A stretch of 64,000 bases of DNA from Thiodiazotropha sp040506195 (GTDB lineage: Bacteria > Pseudomonadota > Gammaproteobacteria > Chromatiales > Chromatiaceae), in assembly GCA_040506195.1 (NCBI GenBank), contig JBEVXH010000004.1:248001-312000 (forward strand). The letters are read 5' to 3'. Numbering within the stretch: position 1 is the first letter of the stretch; every line of letters starts with the position of its first letter. The notes under the pieces were generated by a model. It was not told the origin of the DNA, searched no databases, and saw only the letters and a program-made list of their open reading frames with translations. The position numbers and the translations under genes are program-made. Of this stretch, positions 1-7,368 are shown one piece after another.

Positions 1-2
1 TC

Positions 3-2732
3 CTGCGCGAACAGGTGGGCAAGGAGACTTACACAGTCGTTGAACGATTGCGTAAAGGCTACCTGAAACTGCATACAAAGCCTGATCGTGCACTCTATAA
101 CCGCCTCACCCGACTGATCGAATCCTTACAACCGGAGATGCTCAGTGCCGTAGTACGCGCCTTCAGTATCTATTTCATGTTGGTAAACATCGCAGAAGAG
201 GCGTTTCTGCATCGTCAACGCCGACGTATAGCAGGCAGGGGAAGCGAGCTTTGGGAGGGATCATTCGATCACACATTGCGTGGCTTCCGCAAGCAGGGGA
301 TTGCACCGCAGCAATTGCAAAACATTCTCGATGATGCAGCCTATATTCCGGTTTTTACCGCCCACCCGACAGAATCGAAACGCCTGGTCGTCATGAAACT
401 GTTACGGCGTATATTCCTCACAAGCGAGGTGCTGGATGCGCCGAAACGCGGCCTAAACCAACGGCAAGCGGCGATTAAATCGCTCAAGACGCAAATCCAG
501 ACTTTATGGAAAACCGAAGAGGTGAGGGCGGTGCGACCCGAGGTTCGGAATGAGATACGTCTTGGGCTTTACTACTTCCAAAACAGCCTGTTTGAGGCTA
601 TTCCCCAGGTTTTTCGCCGCCTTCAGAACGGTATCGACCGGGTCTATGCCGACCATCAAGAGTATCACGGTATCCAGTTACCATCCTTTATTCGATTCGG
701 TTCCTGGATCGGCGGAGACCGTGACGGCAACCCCTTCGTCACGGCGGAAGTCACCCGCCTTGCACTGAAACTGCAACAGCAAACCATACTGGGTGAGTAT
801 ATTCGTCGTGTCGACAAGCTGATTGCGGAACTGACCTTCTCCGACAGATTCTGTACGCCCAACTGGTCTTTCAAGGAGAGCCTCAAATCCGACAACCAAC
901 GCTATCAAGCCTTCTTCAAAGACAATCCCAGACGCTTCGAGGATGAACCCTACCGGCGTAAATTGTTCATTGTTCGCGAAAGACTGAAACAGTCACTGCA
1001 AACCTTCGAGGCGACGACAACGCCAATACAAGATTCGAATCCGGAAGCCTACACCACCGAGACAGCCTTCCAACGTGATCTCAAGCTGATATCCCATTCA
1101 TTGCTCAGCCATGGCGATGAAGATGCCGCAGAGGGTGAGCTGCAGGACCTGATCCATCTTGCCGAAACCTTCGGCTTCTACCTGGCACGCCTCGATATCA
1201 GACAAGAGTCGATCCTGCACACGGATGCCGTGGCGGAGATTCTCCGTATTACCGGCGATGCGACCGCGTATCACAAACTGAACAGTCGGCAGCGCATGCA
1301 ATTGCTCGACAGCGTGATTACCGAGGGTACGACACAACCGCTGCAGGTGGATAAACTCACCCAAGAGACCCGTGACATACTTGAGGTGTTTGACCTTATT
1401 GCAGACAGTAAACGCGACATCAGTCCCCTCGCGATTGGACAGTACGTAATTTCCATGACCCACCATGCCAGTGACATCATGGAGGTCGCGTTCCTTGGCA
1501 GTCTCTCGGGTCTTATCGGTCTGCAGAACGGCGCCTGGTTTTGTCAGCTTGAGATTTCACCCCTGTTCGAAACCATAAACGACCTGAAGAACAGCGAATC
1601 GATCCTCAACGAACTGTTTTCCAACACTTGTTATCGGCAACTGCTCAACGCCAATAATGATCGACAGGAAGTCATGCTCGGCTACTCGGACTCCGCCAAG
1701 GATGGTGGGATCATGGCCTCAGCCTGGAATCTTTATCAAACCCAGAAGCGTATTATTACGCTTGCGGAAAAACAAGGTATTCAGTGCAGACTCTTTCACG
1801 GTCGCGGTGGCACGGTAGGCCGTGGCGGCGGCCCCACCCATCAATCCATTCTTGCCCAGCCCGGCAATACGGTTAAAGGGGAGATAAAATTTACCGAGCA
1901 GGGCGAGGTGCTTTCAAATAAATACAGCAATTTCGAAACTGCCATCTTCGAACTGACCATGGGCATCACCGGGCTTTTCAAAGCCAGTCTTGGTGAAGTA
2001 GCCGATATCAGGGAGGAGAAACCGCAATACCTCGAAGCCCTGGAAGAGATCGCAACCATCAGCGAACACCATTTTCGACAATTGACCGAAGGCACCGACG
2101 GCTTTCTCGACTACTTCTATGAGGCCACACCGGTTAACGAGATCGGAATGATGAATATCGGCTCACGCCCCTCGCATCGTAACAAGGGCAATCGTTCCAA
2201 ATCATCGGTCAGGGCTATTGCATGGGTATTCGGTTGGGGACAAGCAAGGCAGAACATTCCCGGTTGGTATGGCATCGGCTTTGCGCTTGAGCAATGGCGC
2301 AGGCAAAAGCCTGGCCGCATGAAAACCCTGCAGGCCATGTATAGGCACTGGCCCTTTTTTCACGCACTACTGAGCAATGCACAGATGGCGCTGTTCAAAA
2401 CCGACATGACCATCGCCTGGGAGTACGCCAACCTCTGCGGTGACAACTCAACACGGGATCGGATCTTCAGCGAAATCGAACTCGAATACCAACGGACCAG
2501 GAAGCAGATTCTTAAGATAGCCCGAATAGATAATCTGCTGGATGACATGCCAGTGCTGCAAAAATCGCTCAGTCGTCGCGACTCCTACCTCGACCCCCTC
2601 AACCACATACAGCTGGGTCTCCTCAGACACTATCGCCACACCGATCTCCAGGAGGAAGAGGAGGAGATGTGGTTGCGTCCGTTACTGCGCTCAATCAACG
2701 CCATTTCAGCTGGACTGCGAAATACTGGTTAG
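3..2732 (+). CDS. ppc: Phosphoenolpyruvate carboxylase, 5' end cut by window
   Basis: Converts phosphoenolpyruvate and bicarbonate to oxaloacetate in the cytoplasm, refilling the TCA cycle. The frame is open to the left edge (L-R-E-Q precedes the first GTG at 15), so the true start lies outside the window. Hallmarks: the catalytic TAHPTE motif near residue 115 (counting from the GTG at 15), the LGYSDSAKDGG motif near residue 560, and the glycine-rich FHGRGGTVGRGGGP loop near 594. The protein ends in the family-typical SAGLRNTG carboxy terminus, which is part of the active site. More than 905 residues are visible, at the long end of the family. No terminator was seen after the stop. Identity is secure. 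Confidence 0.97.
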   Translation: MREQVGKETYTVVERLRKGYLKLHTKPDRALYNRLTRLIESLQPEMLSAVVRAFSIYFMLVNIAEEAFLHRQRRRIAGRGSELWEGSFDHTLRGFRKQGIAPQQLQNILDDAAYIPVFTAHPTESKRLVVMKLLRRIFLTSEVLDAPKRGLNQRQAAIKSLKTQIQTLWKTEEVRAVRPEVRNEIRLGLYYFQNSLFEAIPQVFRRLQNGIDRVYADHQEYHGIQLPSFIRFGSWIGGDRDGNPFVTAEVTRLALKLQQQTILGEYIRRVDKLIAELTFSDRFCTPNWSFKESLKSDNQRYQAFFKDNPRRFEDEPYRRKLFIVRERLKQSLQTFEATTTPIQDSNPEAYTTETAFQRDLKLISHSLLSHGDEDAAEGELQDLIHLAETFGFYLARLDIRQESILHTDAVAEILRITGDATAYHKLNSRQRMQLLDSVITEGTTQPLQVDKLTQETRDILEVFDLIADSKRDISPLAIGQYVISMTHHASDIMEVAFLGSLSGLIGLQNGAWFCQLEISPLFETINDLKNSESILNELFSNTCYRQLLNANNDRQEVMLGYSDSAKDGGIMASAWNLYQTQKRIITLAEKQGIQCRLFHGRGGTVGRGGGPTHQSILAQPGNTVKGEIKFTEQGEVLSNKYSNFETAIFELTMGITGLFKASLGEVADIREEKPQYLEALEEIATISEHHFRQLTEGTDGFLDYFYEATPVNEIGMMNIGSRPSHRNKGNRSKSSVRAIAWVFGWGQARQNIPGWYGIGFALEQWRRQKPGRMKTLQAMYRHWPFFHALLSNAQMALFKTDMTIAWEYANLCGDNSTRDRIFSEIELEYQRTRKQILKIARIDNLLDDMPVLQKSLSRRDSYLDPLNHIQLGLLRHYRHTDLQEEEEEMWLRPLLRSINAISAGLRNTG

Positions 2733-2934
2733 CCGTATCGCAAACGATAGGATGCCCTGCAGCTGATCTTACCATCGAACATTCCGGTCTCAGCCGAACC
2801 TGTTTGTGAAGCGGCTTGCATATTTGTGAACTCAACCATTGGTCATAACATTTCACTACTGTAGTTTTCAAACCGTGCGCCGATTAAAAAAGAAGCGATT
2901 CGGCAGATATTGTCTGTTCGCGCAACAAACAGAA

Positions 2935-4236
2935 ATGCAGATTAGGAATATGTTGTTGATCAAGAATAAAACTCTGGTGGCGACAGTCATAGCACTGGGA
3001 ATTACGCTGAGTGCCTGCGGCGGCGGCTCGAGCAGCGATACTTCGAGCACCAACAGTACTGATCAGAACGACGCTCAAGACCAGGTAGAGCAGGATACTC
3101 CGGCTGCCGGTGATGAAACTCCGCCTGCGGCAGAAGAGACAGCACCATCTGATCCGGTCCAGACAAACCAAAGGCCCACCGCTCGCGTGACTGCCTCACA
3201 ACAGGTCACGTCGGGTGAGACCGTGATTCTGGACGGTTCCGGCTCAAGCGATCCTGATGGAGACACCCTGAATTTTATCTGGAGTCAGACCCAGGGATCA
3301 TCGATCGGCTTGGTAAACGTGGCAAATCCAACCCTCAGCTTCATAGCCCCAAGCGTCGAACAGTCAACCAGCTACAGTTTCCAGCTGCAGGTAAACGATG
3401 GCGAGCTCTCTGACAGTGCGGCGATATCCATCACCGTAACACCGATGGTGGACAGCACGCCACCCACCATCGTGGCAAGAGTACCACAACAAAACGCCAC
3501 GGATGTCTCTGTCACTACCAGTATCAGTTTAGATTTTGACGAGCCGCTGCTGGAATCCCTGATCAACAGTCAAAGCCTGCAGCTAAGTGTCGATTCCTCC
3601 CCTGTTTCGGCAAGCGTCAGCTTCGACGATCAAAACAACCGCCTATCGCTGACCCCAGATGCTGCACTTACTGCAGCAACAACATACACCGTCACCCTTG
3701 CCGGTAACCTGCAGGACCTGGCTGGCAATCCTGTGGCAAGTGTCAGTTGGAACTTCACTACGGGATCACAATACAACCTGGGAGAGACCCCACAAAGCAC
3801 CATCGATCTCTGTATGAGCACAAGCGATAAGGTGATGCTGAGCCTGATCAACAACGCCAGGGCCGTAGCAAGATCCTGCGGCACGACCAACTATCCGGCG
3901 GCGCCGTCGCTCGCCTGGCACTGCAGCCTCGAACAGGCCGCTCAAGGCCACTCCACATCGATGGCCGACAACAACTTTTTCAGCCATACCGGTCTTGATG
4001 AATCAGATCCGGGAGACCGCATTACAGCCACAGGCTATATCTGGCGCACATATGGCGAGAATATCGCGGCCGGTTACCCTGATGAGGAGAGCGCCGTGTC
4101 CGCTTTGCTTGACAGTCCCGGTCATTGCGCCAATATCATGAATCCCGGTTTTAGCGAGGTGGGTACCGCGGTTGCTGAAAACTCCTCATCTACCTATATC
4201 ATCTACTGGACGCAGAATTTTGCCGACAGATTCTAG
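2935..4236 (+). CDS. CAP/SCP-domain lipoprotein with Ig-like repeats
   Basis: A 433-residue predicted lipoprotein. A hydrophobic signal ends in a lipobox, LSAC, followed by GGGSSSD, then a Ser/Asp/Glu/Pro-rich linker. Next comes a PKD/Ig-like domain (DGSGSSDPDGD), a Big_5-type Ig domain (DFDEPL ... TYTVTLAGNLQDLAGNP ... WNFTTG), and a C-terminal CAP domain. The CAP domain shows GHSTSMADNNFFSH, GENIAAG and GHCANIMNPGFSEVG, which carry the His/Glu/His cavity residues of bacterial CAP proteins. The function of bacterial CAP lipoproteins is poorly known; cell-envelope or extracellular roles are likely. The frame extends to a TTG at 2839, but the signal peptide argues for ATG 2935 or ATG 2950 (AGGA only 2 nt upstream). 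It is a single gene with no obvious operon partner. Confidence 0.85.
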   Translation: MQIRNMLLIKNKTLVATVIALGITLSACGGGSSSDTSSTNSTDQNDAQDQVEQDTPAAGDETPPAAEETAPSDPVQTNQRPTARVTASQQVTSGETVILDGSGSSDPDGDTLNFIWSQTQGSSIGLVNVANPTLSFIAPSVEQSTSYSFQLQVNDGELSDSAAISITVTPMVDSTPPTIVARVPQQNATDVSVTTSISLDFDEPLLESLINSQSLQLSVDSSPVSASVSFDDQNNRLSLTPDAALTAATTYTVTLAGNLQDLAGNPVASVSWNFTTGSQYNLGETPQSTIDLCMSTSDKVMLSLINNARAVARSCGTTNYPAAPSLAWHCSLEQAAQGHSTSMADNNFFSHTGLDESDPGDRITATGYIWRTYGENIAAGYPDEESAVSALLDSPGHCANIMNPGFSEVGTAVAENSSSTYIIYWTQNFADRF

Positions 4237-4256
4237 GGCCTGTGTAAATCAATCTG
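4234..4256 (+). repeat. Possible dispersed intergenic repeat, copy 1
   Basis: TAGGGCCTGTGTAAATC begins at the stop codon of the CAP lipoprotein. It resembles stretches at 13035 and 15970 that share the core GGCCTGT-AA-CA/AT. The match is short and this copy is the weakest of the three, so chance is possible. Confidence 0.25.
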
Positions 4257-4436
4257 AAGATCGGACCGGTAAAAACCCTAATCGAACAGGCCACGAATAG
4301 GCGCAAATCACCACAAAATAACCGCTACTCTCCCGTTCCACTATTCCACCTACCGCATACGTCTCTTCTCAGCTTTTAGTCGATTGTCTGTCAGCTTACT
4401 CTCTAACCGACACGGCATGGGCCAGCATCTGCGAAC

Positions 4437-5114
4437 TTATTCGACCTGAAGTGATTTGACCCTTGTTTTTATCTGTTCCAACCGCGCAATCCCCTGTTCG
4501 AAAATCTCTCCGCTCGCATCGGGAATGGGTTGAGTTTCCGCCTGGGTGAGCAGCGCCTCCAGCTGGGCCGGATCAAACAGGGTGACTGCGGCCTCGAACT
4601 CGGCCTGATCGGCACTCAACAGGGCAGGCAGCAGCTCATCCTGGGCAATCGGTGACTCGGGATCCAGAAGGTCCGCCACCAGGGGGCTTTCAAGCAACTC
4701 ATAGTGTGCCCGGCGAGCAATCTCTTCTTGTTCCAACTCTTGATGCGCAAGGGTGTCATTCCCTGATTCTTTCCACACCGACCGCATGATCACTTCCACC
4801 AGTTTTTGTATCGCCTCTTTGTTGGGTGTCTGATCATCAGCCAGGCGACATGCCGTTTCATAGGCCTGATCGAGCCGTTCCTTCAATCCCAAAATGAGAT
4901 CGCTCTGTTCATGCGGACCTAGCGCCACAGCCTCTCCGACCAGACCGCGTAGATCTCCGATATAGGCCACCAGCTCCTCATGATCGCGGCGCTGGGCCTC
5001 CCTCAATTGCGCTTGTGTCAGCTGGCGGGCCGCCTCAGGGAAGAGGGGATTATCATGTTTTCGCAGCAGATGGCGTTCATGCCTTCCAGGGCGCTCACTA
5101 AACAGCAAACTCAT
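4437..5114 (-). CDS. Conserved-looking acidic protein of unknown function
   Basis: A 225-residue soluble protein with no signal peptide or membrane segment. It is rich in Glu, Asp, Leu and Gln and predicted largely helical, with an N-terminal basic patch (RPGRHERHLLRKHDNPLFP) followed by long amphipathic helices (LTQAQLREAQRRDHEELVAYI). I do not recognise the family. The frame opens at a TTG (5129), but the ATG at 5114 is preferred because a weak AGAG lies 6-8 nt upstream. It is divergent from the micropeptide locus at 5158-5472. The codon pattern looks native. No function is offered. Confidence 0.7.
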   Translation of the reverse strand: MSLLFSERPGRHERHLLRKHDNPLFPEAARQLTQAQLREAQRRDHEELVAYIGDLRGLVGEAVALGPHEQSDLILGLKERLDQAYETACRLADDQTPNKEAIQKLVEVIMRSVWKESGNDTLAHQELEQEEIARRAHYELLESPLVADLLDPESPIAQDELLPALLSADQAEFEAAVTLFDPAQLEALLTQAETQPIPDASGEIFEQGIARLEQIKTRVKSLQVE

Positions 5115-5157
5115 ATTCAACTCTGTCAAAGAAGAGGTCTAGATAGGGAGTTTTACC

Positions 5158-5241
5158 ATGAAAAGGCAGTCAATGGGCATATTCCTGACCTACGCAGCGT
5201 TCACCATCGGAAAGGAGAAACAGTCCAGATTTTACTCGTGA
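5158..5241 (+). CDS. Putative 27-residue micro-ORF
   Basis: ATG at 5158 is preceded by AGGGAG with 7-nt spacing, a good ribosome-binding site. It encodes MKRQSMGIFLTYAAFTIG followed by a basic tail, 27 residues in all. Its stop TGA overlaps the GTG of the next micro-ORF (GTGA at 5238-5241), the arrangement used for translational coupling. There is no recognised homology. It may be chance, or a leader for the downstream membrane peptide. Confidence 0.3.
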   Translation: MKRQSMGIFLTYAAFTIGKEKQSRFYS

Positions 5242-5354
5242 AGCGCCTGTTAATAGCTAATTTATTGATATTAATCAGTTGTTTCTGCGCCAAGAGCAAT
5301 TACCCTACTGTGCGCAGCGTTAATGCTGCACAGCGTTTTCATCGAGTTGCGTGA
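5238..5354 (+). CDS. Putative 38-residue lipoprotein-like micro-ORF
   Basis: GTG at 5238 overlaps the stop of the preceding micro-ORF. The product starts MKRLLIANLLILISCFCAK: a basic n-region, a hydrophobic h-region and a lipobox-like LISC, then a short polar tail. That is the layout of very small lipoproteins such as entericidins or lysis proteins. There is no independent Shine-Dalgarno at the correct distance; GGAG at 5212 is too far. The ORF ends 37 nt before the 26-residue membrane peptide. It is speculative without homologues. Confidence 0.3.
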   Translation: MKRLLIANLLILISCFCAKSNYPTVRSVNAAQRFHRVA

Positions 5355-5391
5355 ACTTTTATGGTCAGTGTCAAACTTGGAGGACATCACC

Positions 5392-5472
5392 ATGTTAGGT
5401 AGTGAAAAGGCAATCGTTGGAGCAATAGCCGTTTTGGCACTCGGAATTGTCGCCACAGTACTGCTTGGCTAA
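5392..5472 (+). CDS. 26-residue single-pass membrane micropeptide, copy A
   Basis: ATG at 5392 is preceded by a strong GGAGGA (5379-5384) with 7-nt spacing. The product has 26 residues. It starts MLGSEKA and continues as one uninterrupted hydrophobic helix containing G10, A11, A13 and G18, ending in LLG. It is paralogous to the peptide at 6293-6373: the first seven residues and the pattern G-A-I-x-x-x-x-L-G-I-x-x-x-V-L-x-G are shared. The only charged residues are E5 and K6, so insertion with the N-terminus inside is likely. Function is unknown. Accessory subunits of respiratory complexes and type I toxin peptides have this size and character, but neither is demonstrated. It is convergent with the hemerythrin gene. 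Confidence 0.75.
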   Translation: MLGSEKAIVGAIAVLALGIVATVLLG

Positions 5473-5475
5473 ATG

Positions 5476-5506
5476 AAAAAGGGCGGTGGAGTAGCCTCTA
5501 CCGCCC
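5476..5506 (-). terminator. Rho-independent terminator after hemerythrin gene
   Basis: An 11-bp stem, GGGCGGTGGAG / CTCTACCGCCC with one G-U wobble, and a 4-nt loop lie at 5481-5506. On the minus strand the stem is followed by five T residues (5476-5480), so it should terminate the hemerythrin transcript. The same hairpin sits 8 nt after the stop of micropeptide A on the plus strand, where it lacks a T tract. Confidence 0.75.
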
Positions 5507-5533
5507 TGGCCTCTGCAAATCAATCGATAGGTG

Positions 5534-5968
5534 TTACATAACCTGGCTGAGAAACTGTGCGGTAACCATGTCCATGCTCTTCACATGCTGGTCAAACCAG
5601 GCCCGCCATTCAACAAAGATATAGTCGGCAAGCTGCTGTAATCCCTGCTCCCTCAACCACTGATCCTGCACTGACTCGATTCGTGTCAGCACCTCAGCAT
5701 GCTCCGCCTTATGTACAGGGTAGGGTGGAAAGGCATAGCTTTCCATCAATCTGTTTTCACCCTCGAAATGGGCACGAGTATGTTCCACCCACTCAGCCAG
5801 CAGATAGCTGATCTGTTCACGGTCGAGAGCGCCATCAATGGCTTGCAACACCATCTCACCCAGCCGGTTGATCAGGCCGACCTCCTCCATGTGGACTTCG
5901 TTCATGGATGTCAGGGCCACACTTGGTAACTCAGCAGTATCAACTACGGGCAAATGATATGGACTCAC
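5534..5968 (-). CDS. Hemerythrin-like diiron oxygen-binding protein
   Basis: A 144-residue single-domain bacteriohemerythrin. All seven expected diiron ligands are visible: H26 (NEVH), H67 and E71 (HFEGE), H86 and H90 (HKAEH), H128 and D133 (HVKSMD). The fold is a four-helix bundle that binds O2 reversibly. Bacterial members store, deliver or sense oxygen, or protect against oxygen and NO. The start is a GTG (5968) with a weak AAGAG upstream; no ATG gives the full N-terminal helix. It is flanked by two paralogous membrane micropeptides on the opposite strand, suggesting a shared oxygen-related role (inference). It is free-standing, with no methyl-accepting or kinase domain attached. Confidence 0.93.
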   Translation of the reverse strand: MSPYHLPVVDTAELPSVALTSMNEVHMEEVGLINRLGEMVLQAIDGALDREQISYLLAEWVEHTRAHFEGENRLMESYAFPPYPVHKAEHAEVLTRIESVQDQWLREQGLQQLADYIFVEWRAWFDQHVKSMDMVTAQFLSQVM

Positions 5969-6292
5969 GATGGACTCTTGTAGCGGCTGTCGGAAACCGT
6001 GGCATGCTACTCGATTGACCTGTACAGACCTTTGATTTCGATCAACACACTGTCAGATAAGCCATGGGGATCGACCGGTTGTTGGTCTGCAAGTGATCCA
6101 TATTCCTCAACAAATCATCGATATAGATATCATAAGGCTTAACCCTTGTATTAATTATGGTATTTGATTGCAAATATTGAAGTTCAGTTTTTTCATTCCA
6201 AATGTAGACATGAAACCAGATCCAAGGGACTGGTTTCGAGGCACGACAACACGACTCTTTATTTAAGATGTTTGTTAAAGGAGGCTACAACT
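5969..6292. other. Divergent intergenic region, hemerythrin / micropeptide B
   Basis: A 324-bp AT-rich spacer between divergently transcribed genes that must hold promoters for both. I see no convincing sigma-70 hexamer pair and no sigma-54 site with correct spacing. No larger reading frame with a ribosome-binding site is present. A strong AAAGGAGG (6278-6285) lies at its right end and serves micropeptide B. Confidence 0.5.
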
Positions 6293-6373
6293 ATGTTAGG
6301 CAGTGAAAAGGCCATGATCGGCGCGATCGGCCTCATTCTGCTCGGTATTATTGTATCGGTGCTAATCGGATAA
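6293..6373 (+). CDS. 26-residue single-pass membrane micropeptide, copy B
   Basis: ATG at 6293 follows AAAGGAGG at near-ideal 7-8 nt spacing. The product again has exactly 26 residues: MLGSEKA, then a continuous hydrophobic helix with G10, A11, G13 and G18, ending in LIG. The first 21 bases are nearly identical to copy A (5392-5472), while later codons diverge with conserved hydrophobicity, as expected if selection acts on the peptide. The frame is also open upstream to 6164, but that extension lacks a ribosome-binding site and is probably not translated. Function is unknown. The position beside hemerythrin suggests a role linked to oxygen or respiratory complexes (inference). Confidence 0.78.
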   Translation: MLGSEKAMIGAIGLILLGIIVSVLIG

Positions 6374-6384
6374 GCGGCATCGCC

Positions 6385-6410
6385 CGGTGATTGAGCTATC
6401 TCAGTCGCCG
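6385..6410 (+). terminator. Hairpin after micropeptide B
   Basis: CGGTGATTGAG / CTCAGTCGCCG forms an 11-bp stem with two G-U wobbles and the loop CTAT, 11 nt after the stop. No T tract follows, so this may be a transcript-stabilising 3' hairpin rather than a classic terminator. Its position and stem length mirror the hairpin after copy A. Confidence 0.45.
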
Positions 6411-6463
6411 AGTGTATCTCCGACATTGGTCATGGAAACAGGCTGTAGGTGCAGAATCGTCTG

Positions 6464-7351
6464 TTAACAACCGATGTCTGTTTCTGCATCGAATCCCGGA
6501 TTGATCGCTTCATAGAGGGATGAGTAGTCTTCATCCCCGTAACCAGCATCCTGACCGTTTATAAGAACCTTCAGCGTGGCATTTGCAATCTCACTGTTCA
6601 TACCCGATGCCTCTGTCACCTGCTGAAACAGTGCGATATCCTTGATCAGGTGCTTCAAGGGAAAATTAGGATTGCTGTAGTCGTGCTCCATGAATTTCTT
6701 CAGTTTCTTGTCGAATGTGGGCGCATAGAGGGCGCTCTGGCGCAATAACCCCATGAACTGTTCCACCTCCACACCCTCTGCGCGGATCAGGCCAAGACTC
6801 TGTGAGAATCCTACGGTTAGCGAGGCGATCAATTGGTTCATTGCCAATTTCACTGCAGCGCCCTTACCTACAGGCCCAAGGTGCTCAACCTCCTTTCCAA
6901 GCCCCCGCAGCATCAGCAGGGTCTGGTGGTATGCGCTCTCTGAACCTGCCGCCATGACAATCAGTTCGCCGGATTTTGCTTCCGGAATACTCCCCAATAC
7001 GGGCGCCTCGAGATAGTCTCCGCCCGCCGCCTCCACACTTGCGCCGATGTCACGACTCTCATCGGGAGAGATGGTGCCCATCTGCAGTATCGACTTACCC
7101 TTTATCAACGGCTTCACCGAGCTATCGAACAGCACATCTTTGATCGCTTTGGCATCACTGAGGGTCAGAATCAATACCTCACCGGCAGTCACTGCTGCAG
7201 TGAGTGATGATTCCACGCTCAATCCCTCCTCTTTCGCGATCTTCAATCGCTCTTTCGAGCGGTTCCAGGCAATCACATCATGGCCACAATGAACCAGTCT
7301 GTGGGCAATCGGAAGACCCATCAAGCCAAGCCCCAGCAGTGCTACTTTCAT
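6464..7351 (-). CDS. Beta-hydroxyacid dehydrogenase (HIBADH / glyoxylate-succinic semialdehyde reductase type)
   Basis: A 295-residue NAD(P)-dependent oxidoreductase. It has a Rossmann motif, GLGLMGLPIA (residues 7-16), the substrate-binding stretch DYLEAPVLGS (113-122) and the catalytic lysine region VGKGAAVKLAMNQ, with K168 and N172. The second half of the substrate loop (PEAKSGELIVMAAG) looks more like glyoxylate/succinic-semialdehyde reductases than classical 3-hydroxyisobutyrate dehydrogenases. The probable reaction is therefore reduction of a small semialdehyde or glyoxylate; the substrate is not certain. It lies 17 bp downstream of hemE on the same strand and is probably co-transcribed. 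Confidence 0.88.
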   Translation of the reverse strand: MKVALLGLGLMGLPIAHRLVHCGHDVIAWNRSKERLKIAKEEGLSVESSLTAAVTAGEVLILTLSDAKAIKDVLFDSSVKPLIKGKSILQMGTISPDESRDIGASVEAAGGDYLEAPVLGSIPEAKSGELIVMAAGSESAYHQTLLMLRGLGKEVEHLGPVGKGAAVKLAMNQLIASLTVGFSQSLGLIRAEGVEVEQFMGLLRQSALYAPTFDKKLKKFMEHDYSNPNFPLKHLIKDIALFQQVTEASGMNSEIANATLKVLINGQDAGYGDEDYSSLYEAINPGFDAETDIGC

Positions 7352-7368
7352 CGTCTTTCCCTCACGGA

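Noticed and set aside
6158..6171. Sigma-54-like TGG...GC upstream of micropeptide B
   Set aside because: The spacing between GG and GC is one base too short.
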